64,000 nucleotides of DNA from Clostridium tunisiense TJ (lineage in GTDB: Bacteria; Bacillota; Clostridia; Clostridiales; Clostridiaceae): the NCBI RefSeq assembly GCF_000300195.1, contig NZ_AMQH01000005.1:124001-188000 (forward strand), written 5' to 3'. This document shows, one piece after another, positions 57,128 through 64,000 of this stretch. Numbering within the stretch: the first letter of the stretch is position 1; each line of letters opens with the position of its first letter. Position numbers and translations under genes: made by a program. The notes below the pieces were generated by a model, which was given only the letters and a program-made list of their open reading frames with translations, ran no database searches and was not told where the DNA came from.

Positions 57128-57397
57128 ATGTTAAATGAAAATGTATTTAAAAGTGGACTTAAATCACTAGTAACAGAGTTTGAAAATAGAGGATTTGTAA
57201 TAACTCAAGAGAGAGCTGCACAATGGTATGAACATATGAAAAATATGAGTGAAAAAGAATTTAATCAAAGAATAGAGTATGTTTTAATGAATTGTAGCTT
57301 TTCACCTTCAATGTCAGATATTTTAAAAATTGATATAGGTACAAGTAAAAATCTTACCTATGCTACAGAAAAAGAAGCCATGGAATTATATGAATAG
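57128..57397 (+). CDS. Small phage replication protein, candidate helicase loader (G39P-like)
   Basis: An 89-residue helical protein ahead of the DnaB-type helicase gene. The pattern WYEHMKNMSEKEFNQRIEYV followed by SFSPSMSDIL recalls the SPP1 G39P helicase loader-inhibitor family and DUF-type loaders, which share size and position. The match is by general pattern, so moderate confidence. AAGGGGG precedes the start. Confidence 0.55.
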   Translation: MLNENVFKSGLKSLVTEFENRGFVITQERAAQWYEHMKNMSEKEFNQRIEYVLMNCSFSPSMSDILKIDIGTSKNLTYATEKEAMELYE

Positions 57398-57408
57398 GAG
57401 GTGTATTT

Positions 57409-58698
57409 ATGAGTGATTATTTAAAATTAAATCTAAGTAGAGAAAGTACTGAGATAGAAACAGGTTTAATTGCTGCTCTAATTGCAGATACATCATTAAT
57501 AAATGATTTAAAAGTTAATGAAAGTTACTTTGAAAATGAAAAATGTAGAGCTATTTTAAAGGCTATTAAGCAGCTTATAGCCAAGGAGCAGAAGGTAGAC
57601 ATAATATCACTTAATGATATCTTAAAGGGTCATATAAAAGTGTCAGAGCTATCTGAGCTCTATTCGAATGGTAACTTAACAAAGAATTCTTTTAATACAC
57701 TGCAGAATAAGGTTATTAGCAATTCAAACAAAAGAAAATGTTTTGAAATATCAAGAGAAATTGATAAGAGGCTATCCAAAGGTGAGGATCCATCACAGAT
57801 ATATAGCTATATATCAAGCAGTATGGAAAGTAATGATATACTAAGCAATCCTATAAGTAATATTAGTGATGTGCTAATGTGTACACTTGATGGGATTGAA
57901 CGTAATTATAAAAATGGTGGTCAGGTTACTGGCATGGCTACAGGATATAAAAAGCTTGATACATATCTAAATGGTATTGAGAAGAAAAAATATATAGTAA
58001 TTGGTGCAAGGCCTGCAGTTGGTAAAACTGCCTTTTCGTTGGAATTAGCAAAGAGATTATCAATAAAAAATAGTGTTTTATACTTTTCTTTAGAAATGGC
58101 TAAAGAAGAATTGGGGCAAAGAGTAGTATCAAATAGTGGCTCTATAAAGAATTACAAAGTTAGAACTGGAAAATTGAACTCAAGTGAACTTACAACAATT
58201 ATGGATCACATGGGGAAGTTAACTAATTTAAAGCTAGGAATCAATGATACTGAGAATTTAACTGTTGAGGAATTAACTAGACAAGCTACAAGTTATAAAA
58301 ATAAATATGGGCTTGATGTTGTTATAGTAGATTACTTAACTCTATTAGATACAGAAGAAAAATGTAGAGATGAGAGGGTAAAAGTTAATACGATATCAAG
58401 CAAATTAAGGAAGTTGGCTAAAAAGTTAGATGTAGCAGTAATTTGCTTAGCACAGTTAAATAGAGCAGTTGAATCAAGACATGACAAAACACCAGTAATT
58501 GCAGATTTAAAGGAAACTGGAAATATAGAGCAGGATGCAAACATTATATTATTACTTAATGCACGAGAGAAAGAGGATGGGCAAGGCCCAGAGGAGTTGG
58601 ATGTTATCATAGGTAAAAATAGAGCTGGCATATCAAACAAAGTAGTCACATTCAACTACTATAAAGAAACACAAGTTATTGATGAAAAATATGTGTAA
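57409..58698 (+). CDS. Phage replicative DNA helicase, DnaB type
   Basis: A 429-residue hexameric helicase. The N-terminal domain (about 8-100) begins STEIETGLIAALIAD; the RecA-like motor has Walker A IGARPAVGKTAFSLELAKR (about 198-216), the SLEMAKEEL motif, Walker B VVIVDYLTLL (about 304) and the C-terminal QDANIILLL segment with the arginine finger region. It unwinds phage DNA at the fork. It is a little shorter than host DnaB and lies in the usual loader-helicase order, so it serves the prophage. Confidence 0.93.
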   Translation: MSDYLKLNLSRESTEIETGLIAALIADTSLINDLKVNESYFENEKCRAILKAIKQLIAKEQKVDIISLNDILKGHIKVSELSELYSNGNLTKNSFNTLQNKVISNSNKRKCFEISREIDKRLSKGEDPSQIYSYISSSMESNDILSNPISNISDVLMCTLDGIERNYKNGGQVTGMATGYKKLDTYLNGIEKKKYIVIGARPAVGKTAFSLELAKRLSIKNSVLYFSLEMAKEELGQRVVSNSGSIKNYKVRTGKLNSSELTTIMDHMGKLTNLKLGINDTENLTVEELTRQATSYKNKYGLDVVIVDYLTLLDTEEKCRDERVKVNTISSKLRKLAKKLDVAVICLAQLNRAVESRHDKTPVIADLKETGNIEQDANIILLLNAREKEDGQGPEELDVIIGKNRAGISNKVVTFNYYKETQVIDEKYV

Positions 58699-58713
58699 TT
58701 AGGGGGAGTAGGC

Positions 58714-58872
58714 ATGGAAAGTACCAAGCTAAGTTTAACAATTAGCTCTATTAAGGAAAATTACCTAAAATGCAAGGAGATTGAACTTAAGAAACTTGTC
58801 GGGAAGGTACTGGCCGGAGATATAAAACAACTTTCAAAAATAAAATATTTAGGGAGGAAGTACAATGAATAA
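58714..58872 (+). CDS. Small phage protein, unknown (52 residues)
   Basis: An open frame of 52 residues with a strong GGGGGAG site 7 bp before the ATG. It is rich in lysine and leucine (SSIKENYLKCKEIELKKL) and probably a single helix pair. Its stop overlaps the next gene's ATGAATAA, the mark of translational coupling. No family recognised. Confidence 0.65.
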   Translation: MESTKLSLTISSIKENYLKCKEIELKKLVGKVLAGDIKQLSKIKYLGRKYNE

Positions 58873-59188
58873 GACTTTAGAAAATATTATTAACAATACG
58901 ATAGAGAGGGAATATAGACATATAAATGAACATTTTGGAGAGCCAATGAGAAAAAATCCGGAATTGCAAAGAGAGTTAGATGAAAGTGTAAAACTAAGAG
59001 AAGAGCTAAAACAAAAATTATTGCAATTGTTATCTAAGGAATATGAGTACTTATTGGAAGAGTTTGAAACTACTTGTGGCATTTCAGCATCAGTAGAAGC
59101 AAGAATTATGTTTAAAGAGGGTTTAATACTAGGGTTAACAGATTTAAGTTATTTAAGCGAAGTTGGTCAAGAAATAGTACTTATATAA
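58865..59188 (+). CDS. Phage protein, unknown (DUF6809-like pattern)
   Basis: A 107-residue helical protein with charged N-terminal region (HFGEPMRKNPELQRELDESV) and a hydrophobic C-terminal helix pair (ARIMFKEGLILGLTDL). The layout resembles DUF6809 proteins found beside phage replication genes in clostridia. No function assigned. It is translationally coupled to the preceding 52-residue gene. Confidence 0.65.
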   Translation: MNKTLENIINNTIEREYRHINEHFGEPMRKNPELQRELDESVKLREELKQKLLQLLSKEYEYLLEEFETTCGISASVEARIMFKEGLILGLTDLSYLSEVGQEIVLI

Positions 59189-59203
59189 TGGGGAGTGGAA
59201 GTG

Positions 59204-59437
59204 ATGAAAGCATATAAAAAAAGTACTCTAAAGTATAAAGGTCAAATATTTGTAATTATTGAGTCTGAAATGAAGGGTAAGCTTCCTGGTATAAGAGGTG
59301 TAAAAAATGGTGTAGTTAGAATATTACTTAACACAAATCTTCCAAAGAGAAAGAAGCAACTTGAATTTCATGGATTGCTTACTGGTAGAGGTTTAAGATA
59401 TATCAAGAATGGAAGGAAGGTAGGAAAGTTTGCTTAA
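59204..59437 (+). CDS. Small basic phage protein, unknown (77 residues)
   Basis: A strand-rich, lysine-rich protein (KSTLKYKGQIFVII, PKRKKQLEFHGLL). Its charge suggests nucleic acid binding but no motif is recognised. The ATG at 59204 is preferred over a GTG at 59195 because GGGGAG lies at the right distance from the ATG. Its end overlaps the next small gene. Confidence 0.6.
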   Translation: MKAYKKSTLKYKGQIFVIIESEMKGKLPGIRGVKNGVVRILLNTNLPKRKKQLEFHGLLTGRGLRYIKNGRKVGKFA

Positions 59438-59582
59438 ACTGAAAGTATCATATTCACATGAAGCTGACAAAGATAAGCTTATTGAAGAGCTTAATCAAAG
59501 CTTTCATATAATAAAAATATCTAAAGAATATAAAAAAGAAGGACTACATAGAAAAATCTATATAGACCTTAAAAATAGATAA
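59430..59582 (+). CDS. Small phage protein, DUF3970-like (50 residues)
   Basis: A TTG-started frame overlapping the previous gene by 8 bp, with GGAAGGAAGGTAGGAAAG before it. The sequence pattern LKVSYSHEADKDKLIEEL, IKISKEYKKEG, RKIYIDLK resembles DUF3970 proteins, short strand-helix-strand proteins common in Firmicute phages. Too short for most gene callers. Role not known. Confidence 0.6.
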   Translation: MLKLKVSYSHEADKDKLIEELNQSFHIIKISKEYKKEGLHRKIYIDLKNR

Positions 59583-59674
59583 AAAATAGACTTACCAAAG
59601 AAAGTAAGCCATAACATCGCAAGTATAGTTTACTTCTTCTGGTGATAGATTTCAAGGGTTAGGAGTGACTTTTC

Positions 59675-60076
59675 ATGAATAAAGAATATACAAAAGCCTT
59701 GTCTATAGTAGAAAATACCTTAAAGGATATAAATAGAGTTTATAATAAGGCAGAATATAAAGAATTTGAAGATATAAAAGCATATTAAGCTATGGAAAAC
59801 CTTATAGAGCACTTAGAAAGCTTTATAGGAGAAATAAAGCACTATTCAAAGGTTGTTATGGAAGGGTGTTTAAGCTTAAATATTAATAAGAGGTATAGTA
59901 TTAATAACATTGAATTAACTTGTGGACAACCTATAGAAGCTTATAATCCACAATATGGCCAATGGGAAGCTGGAAGGGTAGAACATAGCAACAAGTACGA
60001 CGGTTATTATTTCTATAACTATGATGATAGACACAAAGCTTTATTTAATGGTATGAAGGTTAGAATAAGAATTTAA
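59675..60076 (+). pseudogene. DUF5348-type phage gene interrupted by an in-frame stop
   Basis: A 37-codon frame starting at 59675 after AGGAGTG ends in TAA at 59786-59788 (KAY, stop, A). The same frame then continues from an ATG at 59792 for 94 residues, which end in a DUF5348-like domain (VVMEGCLSLNINKRYSI, GQPIEAY, GYYFYNYDD, MKVRIRI). The second ATG has no ribosome site. This suggests one gene of about 133 residues broken by a nonsense change, or two coupled parts. The 92 bp upstream include AAGAAAGTAA pairing with TTTACTTCTT. Confidence 0.6.
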
Positions 60077-60135
60077 GTTATCTAAATTTCTAAGAGTTTG
60101 GATAGTGTTAAAATTTAAGAGTTAAGGGTGAGAAA

Positions 60136-60243
60136 ATGGCGATACCAATATTTTTAGCTTATATTGATTTTTGTAATCGTAGAAATAGAGTACCGGAGCT
60201 AAAAGAATTATTAATATGGAAGTTGATATATAACAATAGATAA
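60136..60243 (+). CDS. Very small phage ORF (35 residues)
   Basis: An open frame with AAGGGTGAG 6 bp before its ATG, encoding a hydrophobic-start peptide ending in basic residues (MAIPIFLAYIDFCNRRN). It could be a real small protein; length gives weak support. No family recognised. Confidence 0.35.
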   Translation: MAIPIFLAYIDFCNRRNRVPELKELLIWKLIYNNR

Positions 60244-60250
60244 TTTCAAA

Positions 60251-60282
60251 GTGGTTACTAAGCAAGTATTTGTGATAACCAC
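60251..60282. repeat. Spaced dyad, copy 2 (variant)
   Basis: GTGGTTACTA-N12-TGATAACCAC keeps the 10-12-10 geometry of the other two copies, with arm changes G for A and two mismatches. It ends 15 bp before the start of the 267-residue gene and just ahead of its ribosome binding site. Confidence 0.6.
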
Positions 60283-60297
60283 AAGGGAAGTGATGAA

Positions 60298-61101
60298 ATG
60301 TATTGTGTTATACAGAAAATAAAAAATAAAAAGGTTAATTCCCATGGAGCTGCTAAAGGAATAAAGGTTACAGAAACTAAAATTAGCCTCAACAATGGTC
60401 CCGTAAAGATTCTTTATGGGTACTCATATACCGAAGAGAGGTTTGAAAGACCTTTAAAGTATTCATATAAGATAAGTATTCATAAGAGCTATAGGGAGAA
60501 TGGAAAGGTCAAAAAGAAACAGTGGGTTATATGCACAATGGATTACTATAGCATAGCTGAGGACTGGACATGGGTAGGTGACCATGCCTTAGGATTAAGT
60601 GATAAACTTCAAGATATAGGCATAACAGAGGATGAATTATGTGATATGGTATATGTTAAGCTTCAACCTATAATAGATACAATTATGGCTGAGTTTGAAG
60701 CTACAGAAGAATTTAAAGTTAGTGAAGAGTATAGAGCTAAAATTAAAGAGTATTTTAGAGTTAAAGCTGACTTTGAGAAAAAGTATGGAGACAGCACTTA
60801 TGACTATTGCTATGATGTTTTTGGAGTTCTAAGGAATGAGGAATACTTAAAGAAATTAAAGGCTAGTTATGAGAGTTATAGTAGTTATCATGACAAAAGT
60901 TACAGTAACTACAACTACGATAATAATTATAATTTTAGTGGTTACTCTAAATCAAGTGAAAGTACCTACACAGAAGAAGAAAAAGAGTATTTAAAAGCAA
61001 TATATAAAGCTGCAGCTCTTAAACTTCATCCAGATATTAAAAAAGATAACGGAGAGGGCATGAAGTTTTTAAATAAGCTTAAAGAAGAATGGGGAGTGTA
61101 G
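60298..61101 (+). CDS. Phage protein with C-terminal J-domain-like segment
   Basis: A 267-residue protein of unknown function. The first 150 residues are strand-rich (YSYKISIHKSYRENGKVKKK, DWTWVGDHALGL). A Tyr/Ser/Asn-rich linker follows at about 198-232. The end (AIYKAAALKLHPDIKKDNGE, then GMKFLNKLKEEW) matches helices II-III of DnaJ, including the HPD tripeptide that triggers DnaK ATPase. The J-like part is short, lacking a clear helix I. It may recruit the host DnaK to a phage complex. Related spaced dyads lie on both sides. Confidence 0.65.
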   Translation: MYCVIQKIKNKKVNSHGAAKGIKVTETKISLNNGPVKILYGYSYTEERFERPLKYSYKISIHKSYRENGKVKKKQWVICTMDYYSIAEDWTWVGDHALGLSDKLQDIGITEDELCDMVYVKLQPIIDTIMAEFEATEEFKVSEEYRAKIKEYFRVKADFEKKYGDSTYDYCYDVFGVLRNEEYLKKLKASYESYSSYHDKSYSNYNYDNNYNFSGYSKSSESTYTEEEKEYLKAIYKAAALKLHPDIKKDNGEGMKFLNKLKEEWGV

Positions 61102-61132
61102 TAGTTACTAAATAAAGTCACCTAGTAACTAC
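61101..61132. repeat. Spaced dyad, copy 3
   Basis: Same perfect arms and 12-nt spacing as 55946-55977 with an unrelated centre. It starts on the last base of the J-domain gene's stop codon. Confidence 0.7.
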
Positions 61133-61252
61133 AGTAAAGCATTGAAAACACTAGCTTTAAGAGTAGTTTTATAGTAAAATAAATATAAAGATAAATAATA
61201 AATTTAATATTTAAGTACTGCACTATAATAAGTGTAAGGCATTAGAGATAAT

Positions 61253-61316
61253 AGCCACAGGAAATATAGCTTAACTCAAAGTAGAGTTAGTTATTTTCTT
61301 GTGGCTTTTTATTTTA
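61253..61316 (+). terminator. Long-stem terminator in the phage early region
   Basis: AGCCACAG.GAAA pairs with TTTCTTGTGGCT around a 30-nt loop that holds its own hairpin (TAACTC / GAGTTA). TTTTTATTTT follows. It probably ends the replication transcript. Nothing else is seen in the 230-bp gap. Confidence 0.75.
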
Positions 61317-61331
61317 AGAGAGGTGTAATTA

Positions 61332-61460
61332 ATGGATCAGCAAATTAAAGATGCAAGAAATAAGTACATGAGAGAATGGAGGGCAAAGAACAAAGATAAG
61401 GTAAAAGCAGCACAAGAAAGATACTGGAAGAGAAAGGCAAAGCTAGAGTTAAATAATTAG
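61332..61460 (+). CDS. Small basic phage protein (42 residues)
   Basis: An open frame with AGAGGTG 8 bp before its ATG, encoding a highly charged helical peptide (YMREWRAKNKDKVKAAQERY, then WKRK). Very similar short basic proteins (REWR...N...K.....YW) recur in phages and often relate to HNH or terminase neighbours. Function unknown; nucleic-acid binding is likely from charge. Confidence 0.55.
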   Translation: MDQQIKDARNKYMREWRAKNKDKVKAAQERYWKRKAKLELNN

Positions 61461-61481
61461 AGATAAGGAAGGTAGTAAGAT

Positions 61482-62063
61482 ATGATAAATGCACAAAACT
61501 ATAAAAATGGAGTAATTAAATTATGGGAAGTATATAAGGAGTTTGTCCTAAAAGCTAAAAAACAAATGAAAGATGTTAATGCTGATTTGAACTATACGGA
61601 AGAAGGTAAACGTAATAAGAAAAATGAGTTAATACAACAAATACAAGTTGCAAATGAAAGGCAAGGTAAAGAATTACTTAACTATATTCAAGAGGGTATT
61701 GAGTACTTAAATAGAAAATTAACACCAAGTACGGATCCAAAGAAACTGCTAGATACAATTAATCTTCTTAAAGAGATTGGGAGTACATTAAATGCTGAGG
61801 AAATACTTAAAATTACTGAGGAGTTCCATCAGAATCCAATAGCAATTAAATCAATTAATAATGTTATAGAGGATAGAGTGAAGCATATTCCATTTCCACC
61901 ACTGTACCAAATAATAAAGATGCTTGAAGTTACAAGATTATATATAGAGCAGGCTATAGCAGCAGCTGGAAGTAACGAATTGTACCAAGATACATTTGAA
62001 GGATGGGAATTTAAGACTAAAATCGTTGAAATAAATATAAAAGATATTCCAGATAAACTATAG
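61482..62063 (+). CDS. Phage protein, unknown (193 residues)
   Basis: A soluble, mostly helical protein with coiled-coil-like segments (NELIQQIQVANERQGKELLN, about 48-67) and a middle region KKLLDTINLLKEIGSTLNAE. No catalytic motif or known domain recognised. It begins 21 bp after the small basic gene with a GGAAGG site and is the last gene before the 514-bp regulatory or origin-like region. Confidence 0.7.
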   Translation: MINAQNYKNGVIKLWEVYKEFVLKAKKQMKDVNADLNYTEEGKRNKKNELIQQIQVANERQGKELLNYIQEGIEYLNRKLTPSTDPKKLLDTINLLKEIGSTLNAEEILKITEEFHQNPIAIKSINNVIEDRVKHIPFPPLYQIIKMLEVTRLYIEQAIAAAGSNELYQDTFEGWEFKTKIVEINIKDIPDKL

Positions 62064-62121
62064 ATTTAATTGGAGCTTAGGGCTGAATATTGCTCTTTAG
62101 CTCCTTAATTTATATGAAAAT

Positions 62122-62165
62122 GATAACAATTGATAACATGTATTTTGTTAACAATTGTTAACGTG
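62122..62165. promoter_or_regulatory. Two tandem 19-bp near-palindromes
   Basis: GATAACAATTGATAACATG (62122-62140) and GTTAACAATTGTTAACGTG (62147-62165) agree at 16 of 19 positions; the second contains the perfect palindrome GTTAACAATTGTTAAC. Centres are 25 bp apart. Likely operators or origin boxes for a phage DNA-binding protein. Confidence 0.6.
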
Positions 62166-62266
62166 ATAAGAAATGCTAAGGTCACAAGAGTGTTAGTAAA
62201 TGTTAGTATTCGTGCGTATATAGAAAAATATAAAACTTGTCAAAACTTAGCTTTAATAATTATATA

Positions 62267-62576
62267 TTGAACTTTTTGAACGCCCTAAAAAGGAGCTATC
62301 CGTCCTTTTCGACTACCTTAAAAAGAAGTATCTTGAGTTTTTTGAGTCCTTAAAAAGGATTTATTCGACACTTTTGGCACCCATAAAAAGGGCTATAGGG
62401 AGATTGTGGAGTCCATAAAAATAACTATCTGCAGTTTTTGCAGTCCATAAAAAGAAGCATTGCGAGGTTTGCGAGGCCTTAAAAAGAGGAAAAGAAGTAG
62501 TTCTTTGTACGAAATTCGTATGAAGCTGAAAATGTCTATACGGAGATTACGGAGTCCATAAAAAGGAGCAATTTAA
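62267..62576 (+). repeat. Array of eight 32-33 bp units with unit-specific internal word pairs
   Basis: The core TAAAAA(G/T), preceded in most units by CC and one base, begins at 62286, 62319, 62351, 62384, 62416, 62448, 62480 and, after a gap, 62559. In each unit two 4-6 nt words, exactly 9 bp apart and split by a T-rich centre, precede the core: TTGAAC twice, CGTCC/CGACT, TTGAG twice, GACAC/GGCAC, GGAG twice, GCAG twice, GCGAGG twice, ACGGAG twice. The words differ between units but match inside a unit. The last core also supplies the AAGGAG site of the next gene. It fills most of the 514-bp gap 62064-62577. Confidence 0.8.
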
Positions 62577-62577
62577 A

Positions 62578-62880
62578 ATGGTTAATAAAATAAAGTACTA
62601 TTTTCAGTGCTTAGATAAAATGAAAGAGTTGCAAGGCAAGAGAGCAGTATCTACGAATAAGATTGAACAGATAAATTTGAATATAGAGATAAGAAGATTA
62701 GAAAATATTTTGGTGGATTATGACTTTATAATAGATAATATTCTTAATGATGAAGAGAGAAAGTATTTATTACTCAGATATAGAAAAAACATTTCTATAA
62801 AAAAGCTAGAAGCAATATTAAATAAGTCAGCTACTAGCTTACATAGGCTTGAAAATAGCATTATAACTAAGTTTAATTGA
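62578..62880 (+). CDS. Phage regulator with sigma region 4/ArpU-like helix-turn-helix
   Basis: A 100-residue protein, helical throughout. The C-terminal half (LNDEERKYLLLRYRKNISIK, then KLEAILNKSATSLHRLE) fits sigma-70 region 4 and the ArpU family, which control late genes in Gram-positive phages. The N-terminal half is a coiled-coil-like helix (IEQINLNIEIRRLENIL). The ribosome binding site is in the last unit of the repeat array, so the array may act on its expression. Confidence 0.7.
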   Translation: MVNKIKYYFQCLDKMKELQGKRAVSTNKIEQINLNIEIRRLENILVDYDFIIDNILNDEERKYLLLRYRKNISIKKLEAILNKSATSLHRLENSIITKFN

Positions 62881-62914
62881 GGAAAGTAATAAAGCAAAAT
62901 TAAGGAGAGATATT

Positions 62915-63454
62915 ATGACTATTTTAATACATAGAAGCACTATGAGATTTAGAAAGAATATTATTAAAGAAGGATTAACATGGAGATATAGAAGTGGAAT
63001 AGCTTCTCTTAATGATATAAAAAGTGAAAATGATGTATCTACAAATGAAATAAATTTTATCTTAAATCAATACAAGCCATACAATAAATATCCTTCAAAT
63101 CAGATAGATAGGCATAAGTGCATCTTTATGACATTAAAAGATGATAATATTCCAACTGATAACTATAGAGATTTACTTATAAGTATTGACTCTAACTTTT
63201 TAGATTACAAGAAGTTATTTGTTGCCCCCTTTATATTAGTAAATCAAATAGTGTATGGATTAATTGAGAAATATTCAGTAGATAAGCTAGACTTAATAGC
63301 AAAGCATTATTGGAATAATTGTTTTTCTTTTTCCGATTATATAAATAACCAAAAAATAATAAATAATGTATTTGAAAGAGTATATAACATTAAATATATT
63401 CCAGAGGTATTGTATATGAGTGAAATAGATCCCAATTGTTTTGAGGTGATATAG
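62915..63454 (+). CDS. Phage protein, unknown (179 residues)
   Basis: No family recognised. The protein starts with a basic segment (MTILIHRSTMRFRKNIIKEG) and has aromatic and Asn-rich C-terminal half (IAKHYWNNCFSFSDYINNQK). No membrane helix or signal peptide. It lies between two sigma-like genes and ends 1 bp before the next start, with the GAGGTG site inside its last codons, which points to coupling with the sigma factor. Confidence 0.65.
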   Translation: MTILIHRSTMRFRKNIIKEGLTWRYRSGIASLNDIKSENDVSTNEINFILNQYKPYNKYPSNQIDRHKCIFMTLKDDNIPTDNYRDLLISIDSNFLDYKKLFVAPFILVNQIVYGLIEKYSVDKLDLIAKHYWNNCFSFSDYINNQKIINNVFERVYNIKYIPEVLYMSEIDPNCFEVI

Positions 63455-63455
63455 T

Positions 63456-64000
63456 ATGACCAATGAGGAATTAGTGCAATTATATCAAAATGGAGATAAA
63501 CAAGCACTAGATAAGCTTATAGAACAAAATAGAGGTATTGTAAATAAACTAGTAAATAAGTTCTATACAGAGGGTACAAACTCAATAGATAGAGAGGACT
63601 TAGAGCAAGAAGGATATATAGGTCTTATTACTGCAGCTAGTAAGTATAAATCTGATATAGAGAATCCAGCTAAGTTTATAACCTATGCAATCTATTGGAT
63701 ATATCAGAGGATTAGTAGATTTGTTAAATATAGAAGCACTAATGAAGAAACAAGCCTTAATACTCCTGTTGGGGAAAATGGAGATACAGAGCTAATGGAT
63801 TGCATAGAGGGTGTAGATTATAGCTTTGAGAATGTGGAAGAGCAGATATATAGGCAAGAGTTACGCATGGAGCTTGAGGAAGTCATGAGCAAATATAACA
63901 CATTGCAAGCAAGAAATATATTAAAGCTTCACTATGGATGGGAGAATAATAGTTGCATGACATTAAATGAGATAGGGGAAATACTAGGGGTATCTGGAGA
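63456..64000 (+). CDS. Phage-encoded sigma-70 family factor (3' end outside window)
   Basis: About 181 residues are visible with no stop. The start MTNEELVQLYQNGDKQALDKL and YTEGTNSIDREDLEQEGYIG, then ITAASKYKS and FITYAIYWIYQRISRFVKYR, form sigma region 2 (core-binding and -10 recognition). TSLNTPVGENGDTELMDCI is region 3-like, and LKLHYGWENNSCMTLNEIGE with ILGVSGE begins region 4. GAGGTGATATAGT precedes the ATG. A phage sigma factor here could switch on late genes or act with the region-4-like protein upstream. The frame was read directly from the bases. Confidence 0.88.
   Translation, partial: MTNEELVQLYQNGDKQALDKLIEQNRGIVNKLVNKFYTEGTNSIDREDLEQEGYIGLITAASKYKSDIENPAKFITYAIYWIYQRISRFVKYRSTNEETSLNTPVGENGDTELMDCIEGVDYSFENVEEQIYRQELRMELEEVMSKYNTLQARNILKLHYGWENNSCMTLNEIGEILGVSG

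Larger units (their letters stand above)
53560..64000. mobile_element. Left arm of a temperate prophage (continues past the window)
   Basis: Order: integrase (-), CI-like repressor (-), operators, Cro-like, HTH protein, replisome organiser, helicase loader candidate, DnaB helicase, small early genes and sigma-like regulators (+). This is the lysogeny-to-early-replication arm of a siphovirus-type genome. Packaging and structural genes are expected beyond 64 kb. attL should be near 53560-53600; the core cannot be defined without the other end. Confidence 0.92.

Noticed and set aside
62267..62576. Possible CRISPR array because of regular 32-33 bp spacing
   Set aside because: The repeated part is only about 8-10 bp, the variable part contains word pairs, units are imperfect, and no cas genes are near.

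Overview
The window is low-GC DNA with strong AGGAGG-type ribosome binding sites, short intergenic gaps and gene order typical of a Gram-positive anaerobe. The nucleotide-excision-repair genes, the rapZ-yvcK-whiA block, the dnaE-pfkA-pyk block, tandem DUF1540 protein and DUF39 sulfur enzyme all point to a Clostridium-like member of the Clostridiaceae. No rRNA, tRNA or CRISPR array was seen. All functions are read from sequence motifs; no database search was run.

Region 1 (1-34.4 kb) is conserved chromosome, almost all on the + strand. It holds the end of an S41 protease, a MinJ-like PDZ membrane protein, uvrB-uvrA, an FHA protein with a SEDS glycosyltransferase and a class B PBP, uvrC, a PHP phosphoesterase, murB, hisC, rapZ-yvcK-whiA, a YtoI-like CBS protein, a very large wall-anchored nucleotidase with a nearby sortase, dnaE, pfkA-pyk and a tandem DUF1540 protein. 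Two copies of a 165-180 bp element with inverted ends lie at 15.4 and 26.2 kb.

Region 2 (34.6-53.5 kb) is an accessory island lying between a decayed copy of rlmD (34.77-35.45 kb) and the intact rlmD (52.1-53.5 kb). It carries three things. First, a divergently placed cell-cell signalling pair: an HTH-TPR regulator of RRNPP type and, downstream, a secreted peptide precursor made of five 16-residue repeats. Second, an eleven-gene + strand cluster (37.9-47.8 kb): a DUF39 sulfurtransferase, a carrier protein, a class II aaRS-like amino acid:carrier-protein ligase, an ATP-grasp ligase, an MFS exporter, a C39/BtrH-like protein, a ferredoxin, a UPF0280 protein, a P-loop kinase, an extra IspG and a Nudix hydrolase. 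It looks like an undescribed pathway in which an amino acid is loaded on a carrier protein and sulfur is added by the homocysteine-forming DUF39/ferredoxin/UPF0280 machinery, under quorum-sensing control. Third, a - strand operon for a lactococcin-972-like secreted peptide with its ABC transporter.

Region 3 (53.6 kb to the end) is the left arm of a prophage inserted just after rlmD: integrase, CI-like repressor, three operators, Cro-like protein, HTH protein, replisome organiser, helicase loader candidate, DnaB-type helicase, many small early genes and two sigma-like regulators. Structural genes would lie beyond 64 kb. It contains two repeat systems worth attention: three 32-bp dyads of identical geometry, and an array of eight 32-33 bp units in which each unit carries its own pair of matching 4-6 nt words 9 bp apart.
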